Below are positions 45,161-53,228 of a DNA stretch of 64,000 nt, piece after piece. The position numbers were made by a program, and so were the translations under genes. The stretch is from Bacteroidales bacterium (lineage in GTDB: Bacteria > Bacteroidota > Bacteroidia > Bacteroidales > UBA932): positions 1 to 64,000 of the forward strand of contig JALOCI010000013.1 of NCBI GenBank assembly GCA_023227835.1. Reading direction: 5' to 3'. The notes under the pieces were generated by a model that worked only from the letters and a program-made list of their open reading frames with translations, did no database searches and had not been told where the DNA came from. Within the stretch, counting starts at the first letter, position 1. Each line of letters starts with the position of its first letter.

Positions 45161-46188
45161 CAAATTTCAATCCGAATGATATAGGAATGGCAAACGGAAA
45201 CTATTTTGCATTGCCATATTCGCATGAACAATCTGAGATTGTTCTCGTATCTGTACCTTGGGATGTTACAACATCATACCGTCCTGGTACAAGTAAAGGG
45301 CCTGAAGCAATTTTAGATGCCTCTGTCCAGGTTGATCTTTTCGACCCCAATGTTGAAAAGGCGTGGGAGATAAAAATAGGCACAATTCCAGAAGATTCTT
45401 CCATTAAAAAGGAGAACAGAAAATTCAGAAAAATAGCTGAAAAGGTAATTGAACATCTGGAAAAAGGTGAATCAGGAGAGTCTTTAGGTGATGATTTAAA
45501 AACCATTAACGAAGCATCTGCCTCATTAAACAAAAAGGTTTACGAAACTTGCGGTAAACATATTTCAGAAGGCCGTTTCGTTGGAGTTGTAGGAGGCGAC
45601 CACAGTGTCCCTCTCGGAAATATGAGAGCTGTCGCAGATAAGCACGAAGACTTCGGCATTCTTCATATAGATGCACATGCTGACCTACGGGTTGCATATG
45701 AGGGCTTTAAATACTCTCATGCATCAATTATGTATAATGCGCTTAGCGAGATTCCCCAGATATCACAACTCACCCAGGTCGGCGTGAGGGATTTCTGCCA
45801 GGAAGAGGCTGACTTTATAAATCATGATCCGAGAATCCGCTGCTATACCGATTTAGAGATAAGACAAAACAGTTACGAGGGTAAAAGTTGGAAAAAACAG
45901 TGTGAAGAGATTATTGCATCTCTACCTGCATCTGTATATATCAGTTTTGACATTGACGGGCTTTCCCCCGATTTATGCCCTAACACAGGAACGCCTGTTC
46001 CCGGGGGCCTGAACTTCAGGGAAGTAGACTACTTACTACACATGCTTGCCACATCAAATAAAAAGATTGTCGGATTTGACCTTTGCGAGGTATCTCCGGG
46101 AAGCGATACTGAATGGGATGCAAATGTAGGCTCAAGGATTCTGTATAAAATGTGTATATATTCAAAACTTAACTTCAAAAACAGATAA
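45157..46188 (+). CDS. Agmatinase/arginase-family ureohydrolase
   Basis: A 343-residue binuclear manganese hydrolase. Metal-binding motifs are GGDHSVPLG, HIDAHADLR and SFDIDGLSPD, in the expected order. Agmatinase (putrescine from agmatine) is the most likely activity, feeding polyamine synthesis, but arginase or formimidoylglutamase cannot be excluded. A charged insertion near residues 85-130 is not part of the minimal fold. Tightly coupled to kdsD; nhaA follows after 9 bases. Confidence 0.88.
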   Translation: MTNFNPNDIGMANGNYFALPYSHEQSEIVLVSVPWDVTTSYRPGTSKGPEAILDASVQVDLFDPNVEKAWEIKIGTIPEDSSIKKENRKFRKIAEKVIEHLEKGESGESLGDDLKTINEASASLNKKVYETCGKHISEGRFVGVVGGDHSVPLGNMRAVADKHEDFGILHIDAHADLRVAYEGFKYSHASIMYNALSEIPQISQLTQVGVRDFCQEEADFINHDPRIRCYTDLEIRQNSYEGKSWKKQCEEIIASLPASVYISFDIDGLSPDLCPNTGTPVPGGLNFREVDYLLHMLATSNKKIVGFDLCEVSPGSDTEWDANVGSRILYKMCIYSKLNFKNR

Positions 46189-46197
46189 GATTTATTG

Positions 46198-47544
46198 ATG
46201 AGCCACTATCTGACTCGACCAAGACTCGGCAGACAATTTAGTATGCCTGACATTTTTACCTCTTTTTTCAAGAATCAGTCAAACGGAGGAATTATTCTCC
46301 TGTTATCAGCATTGGTAGCAATAGCTGCTGCTAATATAGATTTTTTAAAACCTCTCGGTGAACTGTGGGAGAAACATCTAAGCATTTCATTTGGCAAATT
46401 GTCTCTTGACATGTCCTTATTACATTGGATAAATGATGGACTGATGGTTATTTTTTTCTTTGTAGTCGGTCTTGAAATAAAGAGAGAGATGTCTGTCGGA
46501 GAGCTATCCTCTGTTAAACATGCTGCACTTCCTATAATTGCAGCTATAGGCGGAATGATTTTCCCCGCGCTGTTCTACGCAATATTCAATCAAGGTACTC
46601 CAAGTCAGAATGGCTGGGGCATCCCCATGGCAACAGATATAGCATTTGCAATAGGTATTCTTTCACTAATGAACAGACATGTACCTCTTTCAATAAAGGT
46701 GTTCCTTACAGCTCTTGCCATAGTTGACGACCTGGGTGCCATCATAGTTCTGGCGTTGTTTTATCCTACGCATGCCATAAACTTTGAACTGCTTCTGTAT
46801 GCGGCAGGAGTATTAATTCTGCTCTTCAGCTTCAACAGGTTTAATATACAGAAAGCAGCCCTGTATATTATACCGGGCATATTTTTATGGCTGCTTATTC
46901 TGGGATCAGGCCTTCATGCCACAATCGCAGGAGTCCTTCTTGCCATGACAATTCCTGGCAATACTAAAATCAACAAAAAGAGGTTCTATAACCAGCATTG
47001 GCATCTCTTGCAGCGATTCGAGTCGGCAGGAAAGGAAAATGTTGATATTCTGGCTTGTCATAAACAGAAGGAGATAATTGACAATATGCACAGAAACCTG
47101 AAACAGATAAATCCCCTGATGAATCGTTTCGAGCGCAATGCCACACCAATAGCAACTTTCCTTATTATTCCGCTTTTTGCCCTTGCAAACGCAGGGGTCG
47201 AGTTCTCGGCAGATTTGTTGAAAACGTTTCCGTCTCTCTCAAAAGGTATATTCTTTGGCCTGTTTTTTGGTAAACCTGTCGGAATATTTCTTGCATCCTA
47301 CATCGCCTGCAAGCTTGGTATTGCAGAGTTACCGACCGGAGCTGACTGGAAACTTATATTTTCTGTAGGAATAATTGCGGGAATTGGATTTACAATGTCT
47401 ATCTTTATCGATAATTTGGCTTTTGATACCCCTTCACTGATAGAAAGCGGTAAAGCTGCAATATTAATAACCTCCTTTGCCGCTGCAGTTATCGGATCTT
47501 TAGCAATATACATGTCAACAAAAAATAAAGAACAAACCAAATAA
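46198..47544 (+). CDS. nhaA: Na+/H+ antiporter NhaA
   Basis: A 448-residue membrane antiporter exporting sodium in exchange for protons. About twelve hydrophobic segments, with GLMVIFFFVVGLEIKREM, MATDIAFAIGIL and the ion-binding aspartate pair in LAIVDDLGAIIV. It is longer than E. coli NhaA (388) because of a hydrophilic loop near residues 275-325 (KQKEIIDNMHRNLKQINPL), seen in many long NhaA forms. ATG 46198 is preferred over the TTG one codon earlier. Confidence 0.95.
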   Translation: MSHYLTRPRLGRQFSMPDIFTSFFKNQSNGGIILLLSALVAIAAANIDFLKPLGELWEKHLSISFGKLSLDMSLLHWINDGLMVIFFFVVGLEIKREMSVGELSSVKHAALPIIAAIGGMIFPALFYAIFNQGTPSQNGWGIPMATDIAFAIGILSLMNRHVPLSIKVFLTALAIVDDLGAIIVLALFYPTHAINFELLLYAAGVLILLFSFNRFNIQKAALYIIPGIFLWLLILGSGLHATIAGVLLAMTIPGNTKINKKRFYNQHWHLLQRFESAGKENVDILACHKQKEIIDNMHRNLKQINPLMNRFERNATPIATFLIIPLFALANAGVEFSADLLKTFPSLSKGIFFGLFFGKPVGIFLASYIACKLGIAELPTGADWKLIFSVGIIAGIGFTMSIFIDNLAFDTPSLIESGKAAILITSFAAAVIGSLAIYMSTKNKEQTK

Positions 47545-47553
47545 ATACAAAAA

Positions 47554-48282
47554 ATGAAAACAATTAAATTTCTCTCTATCATTGCTCTTGTAGCTTTGAT
47601 GTCTGTCTCATGTGGCAAGAAACAGGGTGATTCCGCTGCTACTGGTATGTCTCAAGCCACTATTGACTCAGCAAGTTATGCAGTCGGTGTATCTCTAGGC
47701 TCAATGGTTAAACAGGCTAACTTCGGTGACTTAAACCTTAAAGAGGTTAACAAGGCTCTTGCAGCAGTTCTTAATGGTGACAGCCTTAAAATGGATGTTA
47801 TGAAGGCTAATGAGGTTATCCAGTCTTATGCCGCAAAAAGACAAGAGTTTATCGGTGCAGAGAACAAGGCAAAAGGAGAAGAGTTCCTTAAAGCTAACGG
47901 CACTAAGGACAGCGTTGTCACAACTGCATCTGGTCTTCAGTACGTTATTGTAAATCCTGGTTCTTCAGTTAAACCTACCGAAATTGACACAGTACAGGTT
48001 AATTATGCAGGCACTCTTATTGACGGCACAGAATTTGACTCATCATACAAAAGAGGCGAACCTGTAAAATTCCCTCTTAACGGTGTTATCAAAGGTTGGA
48101 TTGAAGGTATCCAGCTAATTGGCGAAGGTGGCAAGATTAAACTCTTCATCCCGTCAGAACTTGCTTATGGAGCACAGCAGGCAGGTCCTCAGATAGGCCC
48201 TAACTCAACTCTTATTTTCACAATCGAACTTCTGAAGGTCTCAGCAGGCAAACCTGTTGCACCAGCTGTTCCGGCAAAATAA
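47554..48282 (+). CDS. FKBP-type peptidyl-prolyl isomerase, lipoprotein
   Basis: A 242-residue exported isomerase that speeds folding of envelope proteins. Signal peptide with lipobox MSVSC puts the lipidated Cys at about residue 20. A helical FKBP_N dimerisation domain (about 30-115) is followed by the FKBP_C domain with VNYAGTLIDGTEFDSSYKRG, VIKGWIEGIQLIGEGGK and IPSELAYG, as in Mip/FkpA. Codon use rich in GCT and CTT suggests high expression. It lies between nhaA and the DUF3127 gene. Confidence 0.95.
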   Translation: MKTIKFLSIIALVALMSVSCGKKQGDSAATGMSQATIDSASYAVGVSLGSMVKQANFGDLNLKEVNKALAAVLNGDSLKMDVMKANEVIQSYAAKRQEFIGAENKAKGEEFLKANGTKDSVVTTASGLQYVIVNPGSSVKPTEIDTVQVNYAGTLIDGTEFDSSYKRGEPVKFPLNGVIKGWIEGIQLIGEGGKIKLFIPSELAYGAQQAGPQIGPNSTLIFTIELLKVSAGKPVAPAVPAK

Positions 48283-48288
48283 TAAGAT

Positions 48289-48651
48289 ATGGCAATTGAA
48301 ATCATTGGCAAGCTATTAAAAAAACTTCCTGTACAGTCCGGCTCCTCGGCAAGAGGTGAGTGGAAAAAGCAGGAGTTCGTAATTGAGACTCAGGAGACAT
48401 ACTCCAGAAAAATCTGTATGAATGTATGGGGCGCAGATAGTGTTTCTGACCTTTCCCGCTTTTCTGAGGGAGATATTCTTAAGGTTTCCGTAAATATAGA
48501 ATCCAGGGAGTATAACCAAAGATGGTATACAGATATACGTGCATGGAGAATTGAGAAAGGTGCAGGAGACAGTCCTTCTGCCCAGAATATTCCTGAAACT
48601 GATATGGGTGTCGGATTTAATGCTGAAGAGGCCGATGATCTTCCATTCTAA
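48289..48651 (+). CDS. DUF3127 OB-fold protein with SSB-like C-terminal tip
   Basis: A 120-residue protein of the Bacteroidetes family DUF3127. The first 90 residues fit an OB fold (EIIGKLLKKLP, WKKQEFVIET, NQRWYTDIRAWRIEK), as in single-stranded-DNA-binding proteins. A flexible linker ends in EEADDLPF, very like the DDDIPF tip by which SSB recruits RecQ, RecO, PriA and others. It may therefore bind single-stranded nucleic acid and repair partners; this is inference. It starts 6 bases after the FKBP gene and is followed by a strong terminator. Confidence 0.85.
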   Translation: MAIEIIGKLLKKLPVQSGSSARGEWKKQEFVIETQETYSRKICMNVWGADSVSDLSRFSEGDILKVSVNIESREYNQRWYTDIRAWRIEKGAGDSPSAQNIPETDMGVGFNAEEADDLPF

Positions 48652-48670
48652 ATCAGACTGGATATAAACG

Positions 48671-48707
48671 AAAAAGCTGTCAAATCTGTTTTGGCAGCTT
48701 TTTTTTT
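48671..48707. terminator. Bidirectional terminator between DUF3127 gene and miaA
   Basis: A 14-base stem (48671-48684 with 48690-48703, one G-T pair) around a 5-base loop, containing AAAAAGCTG and CAGCTTTTT. A T-run follows on both strands, and the miaA stop codon lies within the stem, so it ends both converging transcripts. Confidence 0.92.
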
Positions 48708-49561
48708 GGTACGGGCGGAACTAATCCGTCTCGTCTCCACCATGTAATCTGCCTTTTTGCATATCTTCTGGTATTTCTTTTTATCAAATCGACAGCCTCA
48801 TCCAGAGACAATTTTCCATCAATGAAGTCAAATAATTCCGAATAACCTACAGTCTTTAGAGCCGGCCGGTTACGGAACTGATACAGCCCTCTGACCTCAT
48901 CCAGCAAACCATTGTTCATCATACAATCTACCCTGTTGTTAATTCTTTGATACAGTTCTTCCCTGGGACGATCAATATAGATCTTTTCTATTAAAAATTC
49001 CCGCTTTTTATCGATATTGCTTTTAAAAGATGAGAACTTCCGTCCTGTCTGTAATGTAACCTCAAGTGCCCTTAGTACTCTTTGCGGGTTATGAATGTCA
49101 ATAATATCGTAACTTTCACGATCTAAAAGTCTAAGTTCATCTCTTAATGAGCCAAGACCTTCAACCGATAAGCGATTAGCTAGAATTTCCCTTAGCTCAG
49201 GATCACTCTTGGGGAAATCATCCATCCCTTTGCAAATTGCCTCGGCATAAAGACCACTGCCCCCTACCATTACAAGATCATCATGAGTTTCAAATAGTTC
49301 TGAAAGAAGATTAATCGCTTCAACTTCATAGAGCCCTGCAGTATAATCATCATGAATGGAGTGAGAAAAAATAAAATAATGCTTTACTGCATCCAGCTGA
49401 TCCTTTGTCGGGGGTGCTGTTCCTATTTTCAGCTCTTTATATATTTGTCGTGAATCACAGGAAATAACAGGTGAACCCAGTGAAAGGGCAAGTGATATTG
49501 CATAGTCAGTCTTTCCGGCTGCAGTCGGACCAACCACCAAAATTAGACGTTTTTCACTCAT
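48680..49561 (-). CDS. miaA: tRNA dimethylallyltransferase MiaA
   Basis: A 293-residue enzyme that adds dimethylallyl to N6 of A37 in tRNAs reading UNN codons. The P-loop VVGPTAAGKTDYAI is near residue 8, with ISCDSRQIYKELKIGTA and VMVGGSGLYAEAI; TVGYSELFDFIDG and RRYAKRQITWWRRD end the catalytic region. ATG 49561 overlaps the preceding gene by 8 bases; the earlier GTG would extend the overlap with no family support. Confidence 0.96.
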   Translation of the reverse strand: MSEKRLILVVGPTAAGKTDYAISLALSLGSPVISCDSRQIYKELKIGTAPPTKDQLDAVKHYFIFSHSIHDDYTAGLYEVEAINLLSELFETHDDLVMVGGSGLYAEAICKGMDDFPKSDPELREILANRLSVEGLGSLRDELRLLDRESYDIIDIHNPQRVLRALEVTLQTGRKFSSFKSNIDKKREFLIEKIYIDRPREELYQRINNRVDCMMNNGLLDEVRGLYQFRNRPALKTVGYSELFDFIDGKLSLDEAVDLIKRNTRRYAKRQITWWRRDGLVPPVPKKKLPKQI

Positions 49562-50021
49562 CTGAATCTTCCTGATAGAGATCCTCCGAGTCACTCATCT
49601 CTATCATCTGTTCGAAATCATCATAATTATCCGAAAATTGCTCCGGGTTCCTGCCCTTCTCTGCAACCAATCGCGGATAAGAACGTCTGAGAGACTCCTC
49701 TTCAGTAGAAAGCAACTCCAGGCTGATTGCTTTATCTTTGTAAATATCATACACATACTGAAGTTTAATCTCTCCCTTGGCGATGACTTTTTCAAGAGAC
49801 ATAGAATCCATGGCTCCGTCTCCAAGATCAAAGAGTCCGTACTCACCCTTGACCTTGTCAGTACTGTTCAGACCCCTGAATACCACCATCTGATCAGGTG
49901 CAAAACCCAAATCATTCTGCAAAAAAAGATGCAGGGAATATAGAGTCATAGAGCCGCGAATCTCATACTCCCTCATAAAGATCTTGTTTCCTGCAATTGA
50001 GGCTTTGAACTTGTAAACCAT
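49554..50021 (-). CDS. pRiA4b ORF-3-family protein
   Basis: A 155-residue acidic protein of the family named for a plasmid pRiA4b gene (PF07929), sometimes called IS1096 TnpR passenger-like. Despite these names nothing mobile is visible around it, and in Bacteroidetes it is a chromosomal gene of unknown function. The N-terminal half (VYKFKASIAGNKIFMREYEI, LYSLHLFLQNDLGF) carries the family pattern; the C-terminus is strongly acidic (MSDSEDLYQEDSDE). ATG 50021 is preferred over TTG 50042. It overlaps miaA by 8 bases. Confidence 0.82.
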   Translation of the reverse strand: MVYKFKASIAGNKIFMREYEIRGSMTLYSLHLFLQNDLGFAPDQMVVFRGLNSTDKVKGEYGLFDLGDGAMDSMSLEKVIAKGEIKLQYVYDIYKDKAISLELLSTEEESLRRSYPRLVAEKGRNPEQFSDNYDDFEQMIEMSDSEDLYQEDSDE

Positions 50022-50039
50022 AGCTGAGAATTGTTTGTA

Positions 50040-50047
50040 CAAAGTTA
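50040..50047 (-). promoter_or_regulatory. -7 box before the pRiA4b ORF-3 gene
   Basis: TAACTTTG (50047-50040) matches the consensus and overlaps the stop codon of the acyl-CoA reductase gene. No clear -33 element. It could allow separate expression of the ORF-3 and miaA genes from near 50035. Confidence 0.4.
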
Positions 50048-51070
50048 AGCAAATTGGAGTAAAAAATCTAATGTATTTATACCGTCAGCATATTGGTCTA
50101 TTGCCGGGCTCTGTGTCTCTCCGAACGAGGTACCCTGGCCGTAATTAACAACACATTGAAGCTTATCAAGATGTCTTTCAAAGAATTCACTCACTTCACC
50201 CGGGTTATTATACTCCCATATATTTATTATCCCGAGAGGAGGAGGAAAACTATCGCTTCTCCTCAAAATAAAAAAACCACCGTCTATGAATTCCTGAGAG
50301 GAAATCTTACAGACAGCCTTCTGGTATTTATATGCAGAGATGTAATCATCTGACACTATCTCTCTTTTCATTGTATCTAATGCAGAAAGTAAGAATGAAA
50401 AATCATATCCAACCGGTACCAGCAAAGAACTCACACTCCTACAACCCAGTCCGTAATAGAGAAAAATATCCTTCGCAAGATCTTCCAAATCTTTCCTGCT
50501 CTCAGTTCCTTTCAGGAGTGCCACGCTGTATCTGCTTCCCCTGATTATGTTTTTTGAAGAAATATATTTTGACTTGAAATAATCAGATGTCATGTCTGAA
50601 CCTGAAGCGATTACTATATCTGCCGAATCCGGAAGGTATCCTGCAAACATGACTCTCTCACTCCAAAACGGATTTATACCGGAAAGTAATTTACATATAT
50701 ATGGTATCCAGTATCTGTCTTTTGAGGAAAGTTTAACCTGAGCTTTATATCCGCATGCAAGAGTCGCCAACAGATCGTGAAAACCTACCATTGGTATGTT
50801 TCCGGCCATTACAATCAAAACAGTTTTTTCTAATTGTCTGATTTTATCTCCATACGGAGTCAGCCATTTTTCAAGTGTTGTTTTTTTAAGGAACTCCCGG
50901 ATTATTGACGTAAGCGCAGATATCTGCATATTAGGTGTAAACAGAGGATTCTCCTTATATGACAGCTCTATTACATTTTTTATGGAGTTACCATCAGGCA
51001 TATCACTCAATATTTCCATCAATTGAGCACCCAGTGCGGAGAAATCGTCTATAAAAACTTTATTATACAT
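50045..51070 (-). CDS. LuxC-type acyl-CoA/acyl-protein reductase
   Basis: A 341-residue member of the LuxC fatty acyl reductase family (PF05893), which reduces an activated acyl group to an aldehyde using NADPH. The likely catalytic cysteine is in YGLGCRSVSSLLVP near residue 207, and VMAGNIPMVGFHDLLATL near 88 is strongly conserved. No luciferase (luxAB), acyltransferase (luxD) or synthetase (luxE) gene is nearby, so light emission is excluded; the substrate is unknown. In Bacteroidetes relatives it often neighbours serC and serA (from memory), found here 2 kb away. It has its own strong promoter. Confidence 0.85.
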   Translation of the reverse strand: MYNKVFIDDFSALGAQLMEILSDMPDGNSIKNVIELSYKENPLFTPNMQISALTSIIREFLKKTTLEKWLTPYGDKIRQLEKTVLIVMAGNIPMVGFHDLLATLACGYKAQVKLSSKDRYWIPYICKLLSGINPFWSERVMFAGYLPDSADIVIASGSDMTSDYFKSKYISSKNIIRGSRYSVALLKGTESRKDLEDLAKDIFLYYGLGCRSVSSLLVPVGYDFSFLLSALDTMKREIVSDDYISAYKYQKAVCKISSQEFIDGGFFILRRSDSFPPPLGIINIWEYNNPGEVSEFFERHLDKLQCVVNYGQGTSFGETQSPAIDQYADGINTLDFLLQFA

Positions 51071-51101
51071 TTGGCAAATTTAGTAAAAGGGGCTATTTTT
51101 A
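51070..51101 (+). promoter_or_regulatory. Divergent promoter of the yigZ-pyrBI unit
   Basis: TTTG at 51070-51073, a 20-base spacer and TATTTTTA at 51094-51101 (one mismatch to TAnnTTTG). It overlaps the reductase promoter on the other strand, so the two units may compete for polymerase. Predicted leader is about 17 bases before ATG 51123. Confidence 0.6.
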
Positions 51102-51106
51102 CCAAA
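51075..51106 (-). promoter_or_regulatory. Promoter of the acyl-CoA reductase-ORF3-miaA unit
   Basis: On the minus strand TTTG (51106-51103), exactly 20 bases, then TAAATTTG (51082-51075): a perfect match to TTTG-N19-21-TAnnTTTG. Only four bases separate the -7 box from ATG 51070, so the transcript should begin at or within a base or two of the start codon. Confidence 0.8.
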
Positions 51107-51122
51107 TGCAAAGTCAGTCCGT

Positions 51123-51737
51123 ATGAGTGAATTTTTGGCCATAGATACCTTTAAATCAATATCTAAGCCCTCTACCGGTATCTATAAGGAACTTGGCAGT
51201 AAATTCCTTTCTTTTGCATATCCTATCAATTCGGAAGATGAAATAAAAGATATACTCGCTTCAATCCGCAAGAGATACTTTGATGCCAGACATCATTGCT
51301 ATGCATACAGGATTGGCAGGGAGGGTGAAAACTGGAGAGCAAATGACGATGGCGAACCATCCTCAACCGGAGGTAAACCCATTCTAGGACAGCTTCTCTC
51401 CAATGAACTGAGCGATGTGCTGATTGTGGTAGTCAGATATTTCGGAGGGACGAAACTAGGTGTTCCGGGACTGATAAGAGCATACCGGAGTGCAGCAGCG
51501 GATGCAATTGCCAACAGCGAGATAATTGACAAGACTTTAATGAGAGAACTTGTGATATCTTTTGATTATGTTCAGATGAATGACATTATGAGGATAATAA
51601 AGGACTTACAGGCAGAAATCACTGAACAGCAATTTGATAATCTTTGTCAGCTTAAACTGAGGATACGGGAGGGAAATCTCGGAAGATTCAGTGAAATGAT
51701 AACAGATTATAATACTACGATACAACTTTGTAACTGA
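51123..51737 (+). CDS. YigZ/IMPACT-family protein
   Basis: A 204-residue protein of the UPF0029 (IMPACT N-terminal) fold. The signature ARHHCYAYRIG, DDGEPSSTGGKPIL and VVRYFGGTKLGVPGLIRAY at about 55-120 is very well conserved, followed by a ferredoxin-like C-terminal domain. E. coli YigZ is 204 residues. Biochemical role is unsettled; eukaryotic IMPACT relates to translation control. It precedes pyrB by 23 bases. Confidence 0.92.
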   Translation: MSEFLAIDTFKSISKPSTGIYKELGSKFLSFAYPINSEDEIKDILASIRKRYFDARHHCYAYRIGREGENWRANDDGEPSSTGGKPILGQLLSNELSDVLIVVVRYFGGTKLGVPGLIRAYRSAAADAIANSEIIDKTLMRELVISFDYVQMNDIMRIIKDLQAEITEQQFDNLCQLKLRIREGNLGRFSEMITDYNTTIQLCN

Positions 51738-51760
51738 TCTAACAAAAATAAATACAAAAT

Positions 51761-52666
51761 ATGCCAAGACATCTTATTTCAATCCACGACTTCACAAAAG
51801 AAGATATGCTGGATGTTCTCAGGATGGCTGCGGAGTTTGAGAAAAACCCATCGCAACCTATATTTCACGATAAGGTGATTGCCAGCATCTTTTTCGAGCC
51901 TTCAACCAGAACTCGTCTCAGTTTTGAGACAGCCGCAAACAGGCTCGGAGCCAGGGTTATTGGCTTTTCAGATGCTGACAACACAAGTGTTTCCAAAGGA
52001 GAAACCATCAAAGACACGATAAAGATGGTTTCCAACTATGCAGACCTGATAGTGATGCGACATCCTCTGGAGGGCAGCGCAAGATATGCTTCAGAGGTAT
52101 CAAGAGTACCTGTTATAAATGCTGGTGACGGAGCAAATCAGCATCCTTCACAGACACTATTGGATCTTTATTCTATCCAAAAAACACAAGGAACTCTGAA
52201 CAATATGAAGATTGATGTTGTCGGAGATCTAAAGTACGGAAGGACTGTTCACTCATTACTTCAGGCAATGTCTCACTTTTCTCCTTCATTTACCTTCACC
52301 GCTCCTGAAGAGCTTAAACTACCCGAAGAATACAAGATTTTCCTAAAAGAGAGAGGCATACCATTCAAAGAGACTGACGGTCTTACCGATGGGTTCAGTG
52401 ATGCAGACATCATTTACATGACAAGAGTTCAGAGAGAGCGATTTACCGATCCTATTGAATATGAAAGAGTGAAAAATGTATACAGTCTGAATGCTTCCAT
52501 GCTTGAAGGGACTAAACCCGGCATGAAGATACTCCATCCACTGCCAAGAGTAAACGAAATTTCGTACGACGTGGATGACAGTAACCATGCTTACTATTTT
52601 GAACAGGCCAGAAATGGTGTTTACACCAGAATGGCTATTATAGCCAAACTTTTAGGAGAAAAATAA
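51761..52666 (+). CDS. pyrB: Aspartate carbamoyltransferase, catalytic subunit PyrB
   Basis: A 301-residue enzyme joining carbamoyl phosphate and aspartate, the first committed step of pyrimidine synthesis. The carbamoyl-phosphate motif FFEPSTRTRLSFETA is near residues 46-60, with SVSKGETIKDT, HPSQTLLDL and HPLPRVNEIS. It is followed 9 bases later by pyrI, so the enzyme is the allosteric two-subunit type (c6r6). Confidence 0.98.
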   Translation: MPRHLISIHDFTKEDMLDVLRMAAEFEKNPSQPIFHDKVIASIFFEPSTRTRLSFETAANRLGARVIGFSDADNTSVSKGETIKDTIKMVSNYADLIVMRHPLEGSARYASEVSRVPVINAGDGANQHPSQTLLDLYSIQKTQGTLNNMKIDVVGDLKYGRTVHSLLQAMSHFSPSFTFTAPEELKLPEEYKIFLKERGIPFKETDGLTDGFSDADIIYMTRVQRERFTDPIEYERVKNVYSLNASMLEGTKPGMKILHPLPRVNEISYDVDDSNHAYYFEQARNGVYTRMAIIAKLLGEK

Positions 52667-52675
52667 TCCCACATT

Positions 52676-53140
52676 ATGGAAAAACATTTGAAAGTAAGTG
52701 CGATAAAAGAGGGCACTGTAATTGATCATATCCCGGCAGATCAACTATTTAAGGTCATTGATATCTTAGGCTTGTCACACAGCGAAAATCAGATAACATT
52801 CGGCACCAATCTTGACAGTAAGTTACTTGGAAAGAAGTCTATAATTAAAATAGCAGACCGTTTTTTCAAGAATGAGGACATTGACAGAATTGCCCTTATA
52901 GCTCCTCAAGCCAAGATTAACGTCATTCACAACTTTGAGGTGGTTGAAAAAAGGGTTTTGTCTGTACCGCCCACAATAAGGGGAATCGTTAAATGTATGA
53001 ATCCTGTTTGCGTTACAAACCATCAACCTGTTGAAACTTTGTTCACTACAAACAGGGAAAACGGAGAAATCCGGCTGTTATGTCATTATTGCGAAAAAGA
53101 AACGAGCGATAAAAACATCAAGATTATAAGCAATGTTTAA
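52676..53140 (+). CDS. pyrI: Aspartate carbamoyltransferase, regulatory subunit PyrI
   Basis: A 154-residue subunit that binds CTP or ATP and controls PyrB. The N-terminal nucleotide domain (KVSAIKEGTVIDHIPADQ) is followed by a zinc domain whose four cysteines lie in CMNPVCVTN and LLCHYCEK; the zinc site contacts PyrB. Length equals the E. coli protein (153). Presence with pyrB suggests feedback control by CTP. Confidence 0.97.
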   Translation: MEKHLKVSAIKEGTVIDHIPADQLFKVIDILGLSHSENQITFGTNLDSKLLGKKSIIKIADRFFKNEDIDRIALIAPQAKINVIHNFEVVEKRVLSVPPTIRGIVKCMNPVCVTNHQPVETLFTTNRENGEIRLLCHYCEKETSDKNIKIISNV

Positions 53141-53170
53141 CATTTTACTTACAGATTTTCAATTTTTATC

Positions 53171-53178
53171 TATCTTTG
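53171..53178 (+). promoter_or_regulatory. -7 box of the serC-serA-DUF1015 unit
   Basis: TATCTTTG matches TAnnTTTG exactly. A weak TTAC in the -33 position is the only upstream partner. Transcription would begin near 53182 and leave a leader of about 45 A-rich bases before the serC ATG. Confidence 0.6.
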
Positions 53179-53228
53179 GATCACAATTAAAAACAACAAA
53201 CAATAATTAAAAAACATATAGCATTATC

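Noticed and set aside
49554..50021. Mobile-element gene suggested by the family name (IS1096 TnpR passenger / pRiA4b ORF-3)
   Set aside because: No terminal repeats, transposase or target duplication nearby; it is embedded between two housekeeping-type genes in a tight operon.
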